Below are positions 61,709-64,000 of a DNA stretch of 64,000 bases, in pieces. The stretch is taken from contig NZ_JACRVU010000001.1 in the NCBI RefSeq assembly GCF_018811945.1, positions 133,476 to 197,475 of the forward strand, given 5' to 3'. This DNA is from Gluconobacter sp. P1C6_b. GTDB taxonomy: Bacteria; Pseudomonadota; Alphaproteobacteria; Acetobacterales; Acetobacteraceae. Positions within the stretch are counted from its first letter, which is position 1. Each line of letters starts with the position of its first letter. The translations under genes and the position numbers were made by a program. Under the pieces are notes generated by a model. That model saw only the letters and a list, made by a program, of their open reading frames with translations, was not told where the DNA came from and made no database searches.

Positions 61709-61926
61709 GCGGGTGCAGTCCGAAATCGCCCAACTCGGGTCTTTTTGCAAGGGCCGACATGGTGGAACATGTCTTTTTAAGTTAGTGTGTCACGCCTTCC
61801 CGTTCCTGAAAGGCCGTTCAGGCGACCTTTGCTGCCGTTGCGAGATGGCGCCAGTGGTCCGTATTGCCCGAAGGAATGTCCGATGCCTGCATATACTGCA
61901 AAACTGCACAGCGGTGCCCATCTGAC

Positions 61927-64000
61927 ATGATACAGGCCGGGCCGGTCGCGCTCATCCGCAAACTGCGATGGCTTTACGCTCCCGATCCGGTCATGGCCGG
62001 ATATGCGCTCCGGACCACCTGCACGTCCCTGCTCGCCCTCGGCATCGCCCTGTGGATGGAACTCGGCAGCCCCCAATGGGCCGCGCTGACCGTCTGGATG
62101 GTCGCACAGGGCACGCGCGGACGCAGCCTTGCGAAGGCCAAATGGCACCTGTTCGGCATGGTCGTCGGCGTCATCAGCGGCATTACGCTGGTCGCGGCCT
62201 TCCCGCAGGCACCGCTGATGTTCATCCTTCTGCTGGCGGTCGGGATCGGCACGTTCTGCATGATCGGCACGTTCATGCCCGGTCCGGCATCGATGACGAA
62301 CTACCGCATCCACGGCATGCGCGCCTCGGGCTTCACCTACGCCATCGTCTCGCTCGACGGCATCGCGGACCCGCACCACATCTTCGCCATCTCGATGTCG
62401 CGTGCCACCTACATCCTGCTCGGCATCGTGCTCGAAGCCTCGATTTCGGGCCTGTTCCAGTTAGGCCTGACCAAACGCACCCGCCACCAGCTCGCCAGCA
62501 CGTTCGAAGACACGCTTAAGCCGGCCCTGACCGCCATTGCAGGCATTCTGGTCGGCAAGGAAGGGGCCATGCAGAACGTGCAGGCCATCTTCACCCAGAT
62601 CACGACGCTCGGCGATCAGGTGGAGTTCGCGGAAGTCGAGCTCGGCCGCCACGACCATGCCGGAGATCACGCCCGCGCGGCCCTGGCCGACATCGCGGTG
62701 CTCCTCGCCCGCGCACTCGATCTTGCGACCCTCATGCGCCTGCCGCTCAGTCAGGACGACATGTTCCACAGTGAGGCCGAGGCCATCCGCGACATGTTCC
62801 TGAAGCTGCCCGCCCGGCTGGAAGGAACGGAGAGCATGGCCTCCATCCTGGCCGACCTGCGAACCCTGCGCCGTCAGTGCCGCCAGAAGGTCGTCTCGGA
62901 TTTCAACACCGCGCAGCCGGACGATGCGACCCGCGAGGCCGTCCTGCGCCACGGCATGCTCCAGCAGGCCCTCGTCGAGCTGATTGATTCCCTGCGCATG
63001 GCCCTGACCCAGTTCGAGGCCAGCCGCCATCCTGAGGCCCACGACCATTTCCATTCACCGATCCGCTCCTACCGCGACTGGCAGCAGGCCATCACCAACA
63101 GCCTGCGCTCCTCCGTCACGGTTTTCGGCGCGGGCCTGATCTGGATCTGCACGGCCTGGCCGAGCGGACTGACCTTCATCATGTTCGTCTGCATCGTGTG
63201 CAGCCTGTTCTCCACGCTGGAGCGGCCGGCGCTGGCCACACAGGCCTTCCTGCGCGGTGCGTGCTGTGCGGTCGTCGCGGCGGGCATCCTCAACCTGGCC
63301 CTGATGGGCAAATCGACGACGTTCGAGATGCTCGGCATGTGGTCCGGTCTGGCGATGATGATCGGCGGTCTGGCCTTCGCCTACCCGCCCCTGACCCTTC
63401 CGGCTGTGTCCTACAACCTGTTCCTGCCCATCCTCATCGGGCCGTCCAATCAGGCGAAGACGGACGAGATCGTCTATTTCAACACGGCCCTGCCCCTGGT
63501 TCTGGGCCTGCTCTACGCCTCATGGATGTACCGGGTCTTCCTGCCCTACGATCCCGCCCACCAGCGCTGGACCATGCGCGAGCACATCCTGCGGGACCTG
63601 CACCGCATCGCCGATGGCCGGGCCCAGGAAACGGTGGACAGCGTGGTGTCGCGCAACGTGGACCGCTTCGTCCGGCTCATGACCAATTCGGGCTCGACGC
63701 CGTCACCCGTCATCCAGGCCTATCTGACGGGAATCCTGTCAGGCATGCGCGTCATGCTCAACCTGCTACGGCTTCAGGCCATCCGGCGTGACATGCAACT
63801 GAGCCCCGACGCCAGACAGGCCCTGGCACTGGTCATGGGACGCATGAGCCATTTCAGTGGCCGCTATCACGGACATTACGGCCGCACCCTGCGGGCGACG
63901 AAGCTTGCGATTCTCCGTCTGCGGACCTGCGAGCGCAATGAAGACCGCCCGCGTGAGCGCTTCGTCCTGATCGCAGCCCTGACCAGTCTGGACGTCATCG
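61927..64000 (+). CDS. FUSC-family transporter, 3' end cut by the window edge
   Basis: The open frame from ATG 61927 runs to the right edge (over 690 codons). It has two membrane bundles: the first within about 25-180 (YALRTTCTSLLALGIALWME and QWAALTVWMVAQGTRGRSLA, matching FUSC/YccS proteins) and the second about 385-540 (LRSSVTVFGAGLIWICTAWP). Both are followed by helical cytoplasmic parts. Such proteins pump aromatic acids or related compounds. It resembles the FUSC gene at 36869-38878 in family, but stands without DUF1656 or adaptor genes in view; these may follow beyond the edge. No clear ribosome-binding site precedes the ATG. Confidence 0.85.
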   Translation, partial: MIQAGPVALIRKLRWLYAPDPVMAGYALRTTCTSLLALGIALWMELGSPQWAALTVWMVAQGTRGRSLAKAKWHLFGMVVGVISGITLVAAFPQAPLMFILLLAVGIGTFCMIGTFMPGPASMTNYRIHGMRASGFTYAIVSLDGIADPHHIFAISMSRATYILLGIVLEASISGLFQLGLTKRTRHQLASTFEDTLKPALTAIAGILVGKEGAMQNVQAIFTQITTLGDQVEFAEVELGRHDHAGDHARAALADIAVLLARALDLATLMRLPLSQDDMFHSEAEAIRDMFLKLPARLEGTESMASILADLRTLRRQCRQKVVSDFNTAQPDDATREAVLRHGMLQQALVELIDSLRMALTQFEASRHPEAHDHFHSPIRSYRDWQQAITNSLRSSVTVFGAGLIWICTAWPSGLTFIMFVCIVCSLFSTLERPALATQAFLRGACCAVVAAGILNLALMGKSTTFEMLGMWSGLAMMIGGLAFAYPPLTLPAVSYNLFLPILIGPSNQAKTDEIVYFNTALPLVLGLLYASWMYRVFLPYDPAHQRWTMREHILRDLHRIADGRAQETVDSVVSRNVDRFVRLMTNSGSTPSPVIQAYLTGILSGMRVMLNLLRLQAIRRDMQLSPDARQALALVMGRMSHFSGRYHGHYGRTLRATKLAILRLRTCERNEDRPRERFVLIAALTSLDVI

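Noticed and set aside
61968-62519. 183-codon plus-strand open frame near the right edge
   Set aside because: It is out of frame with the long FUSC reading frame from 61927, which has clear membrane segments.

Overview
The window looks like chromosomal DNA of an acetic acid bacterium (Acetobacteraceae, most like Gluconobacter). This is an inference from the high GC content, dense same-strand operons joined by ATGA/GTGA overlaps, an alphaproteobacterial-type gene set, and an AAGCTTTTT/CCAAAAAC palindromic intergenic element of a kind I associate with this family. I see no insertion sequence, prophage, CRISPR array or rRNA gene. There is one tRNA gene and one frameshifted gene remnant.

Layout. 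(1) 1-6119, minus strand: the phosphate module pstC-pstA-pstB-phoU-phoB-phoR, followed by the start of an S9 peptidase that runs off the left edge. pstS is not here. (2) 6494-7543: dps and a small hypothetical gene. (3) 7737-19969: an accessory-looking cell-surface block with a GT32-like sugar transferase, a GT4 transferase, a protein with a ChW-like domain and a histone-H1-like tail, a 981-residue double glycosyltransferase, a Sel1-repeat protein, and a type I secretion adaptor plus ABC exporter. No secreted substrate and no TolC is visible. This is the most interesting region. (4) 20330-23934: a short-chain dehydrogenase facing a LysR regulator, then selO and a small gene. (5) 24185-28709: a tight biotin operon, bioA-bioF-esterase-bioC-bioD, with a short BioH-like hydrolase in the middle and no bioB. 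(6) 28872-32596: osmoregulated periplasmic glucan synthesis (opgG/D-type and opgH). (7) 32674-38878: a DUF2501 protein, oligopeptidase B, and an AaeA/DUF1656/FUSC efflux operon. (8) 39046-45038: ribosomal protein L36, small periplasmic proteins, priA, xerC and a two-motif aspartic protease.

(9) 45074-48290: an apparent electrophile or oxidant response module of alpha/beta hydrolase, MerR regulator, DJ-1-type protein and NAD-dependent epimerase, with clear dyad operators in both divergent promoter regions. (10) 48390-52054: a small exported Cys protein, glnK-amtB (nitrogen) and an MscS channel. (11) 52399-54659: a frameshifted remnant, a UbiH-family hydroxylase and cysE. (12) 54707-64000: an exported aldose 1-epimerase, mlaA-mlaC, a GT-C type membrane glycosyltransferase, a GNAT acetyltransferase, ettA, a tRNA with CAT anticodon (probably Ile2), and the start of a second FUSC-type transporter cut by the right edge.

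Many genes serve the cell envelope: surface glycosylation and secretion, periplasmic glucans, phospholipid asymmetry, aromatic-acid efflux and mechanosensing. The rest are nutrient sensing (P and N), cofactor synthesis and housekeeping. Starts were chosen from ribosome-binding sites and family lengths; where the choice is open it is stated. All family assignments come from reading motifs, not from database searches.
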